NCBI GenBank assembly: GCA_025934545.1
Contig: JAICXV010000122.1
Span: 1 to 6,868 of the forward strand
Direction: 5' to 3'
Source: Verrucomicrobiia bacterium
Lineage (GTDB): Bacteria; Verrucomicrobiota; Verrucomicrobiia; Limisphaerales; Palsa-1400
DNA length: 6,868 bases
Part shown: piece by piece, positions 6,756 to 6,868 of the stretch
How positions within the stretch are numbered: position 1 is the stretch's first letter
How the letters are laid out: every line of letters begins with the position of its first letter
Notes under the pieces: generated by a model
Databases searched by the model: none
Told to the model about the DNA's origin: nothing
What the model saw: the letters and a program-made list of their open reading frames with translations, nothing else
Position numbers and translations under genes: made by a program

Positions 6756-6781
6756 TGATAAGCTAAAGACAATTGAACGGA

Positions 6782-6868
6782 GCGCGGACTTTAGTCGGCT
6801 TGAGCTCGCCTGTTTTAAAACGTTGCGCACACAATTGTTATTACGATGAAGCGGACTAAAGTCAGCGA
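6782..6868. repeat. Imperfect inverted repeat, REP- or MITE-like, cut by the window edge
   Basis: The 20-mer at 6782-6801 and the reverse complement of 6849-6868 agree at 17 of 20 positions, with GACTTTAGTC shared exactly except for the outer flank. Each arm is itself nearly palindromic (GCGGACT around a 2-base centre, 6 of 7 pairs). The 47 bases between the arms hold no recognisable gene. The pattern fits a dispersed palindromic element. The right boundary cannot be set because the sequence stops at the arm. Confidence 0.5.

Noticed and set aside
6022..6849. Plus-strand open frame across rsmH and the right-hand repeats (275 residues)
   Set aside because: Most of it is antisense to rsmH, and its end merely translates the intergenic repeats.
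6846..6868. ATG at 6846 beginning an open frame that runs off the window
   Set aside because: It lies in the inverted repeat arm and has no ribosome-binding site; the repeat explains the sequence.

Overview
The window reads as a moderately GC-rich bacterial chromosome segment. I would place it in the Verrucomicrobiota or a neighbouring PVC lineage, with moderate confidence. The reasons are an rRNA methyltransferase with a basic N-terminal extension, few Shine-Dalgarno sites, and intergenic repeats of a kind I associate with soil Verrucomicrobia. No 16S or other phylogenetic marker confirms this. There are six protein-coding genes and no tRNA, rRNA, CRISPR array or transposase.

Left part (102-3903, + strand): three tightly packed signalling genes. 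The first is a soluble PAS-PAS-GAF histidine kinase. The second is a protein with a receiver domain in front of a coiled coil and a second histidine kinase core. The third is a stand-alone receiver of CheY/DivK type. The gaps are 14 bp (or a short overlap, depending on the start used) and a 4-bp ATGA overlap, so this looks like one operon. No DNA-binding or enzymatic output domain is encoded, so the phosphate probably passes to a partner encoded elsewhere or acts by protein contact.

Middle (4069-5665, + strand): two tandem, diverged copies of a secreted GH25 (Chalaropsis-type) lysozyme, each with a signal peptide and a shared set of eight cysteines. The first copy keeps the acidic active-site residues. 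The second keeps Asp36, Asp126 and Glu128 but has lost several other conserved positions, including a late aspartate that is Asn. A strong hairpin lies between the copies, very close to the second start codon.

Right part (5671-6720, - strand): rsmH (mraW), the 16S rRNA m4C1402 methyltransferase, convergent with the second lysozyme with only 5 bp between stops. It is not flanked by its usual mraZ or ftsL partners. Its 5' end (6721-6868) holds two intergenic repeat types: three 10-bp direct units that almost touch its GTG start, and an imperfect inverted repeat cut by the window edge.

How the parts work together is mostly inference. The signalling genes form one functional unit. The lysozymes are exported cell-wall hydrolases, possibly but not demonstrably controlled by that unit. 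rsmH is a housekeeping gene. I saw no defence system or mobile element body. The most distinctive item is the cysteine-rich lysozyme pair with one catalytically altered member.
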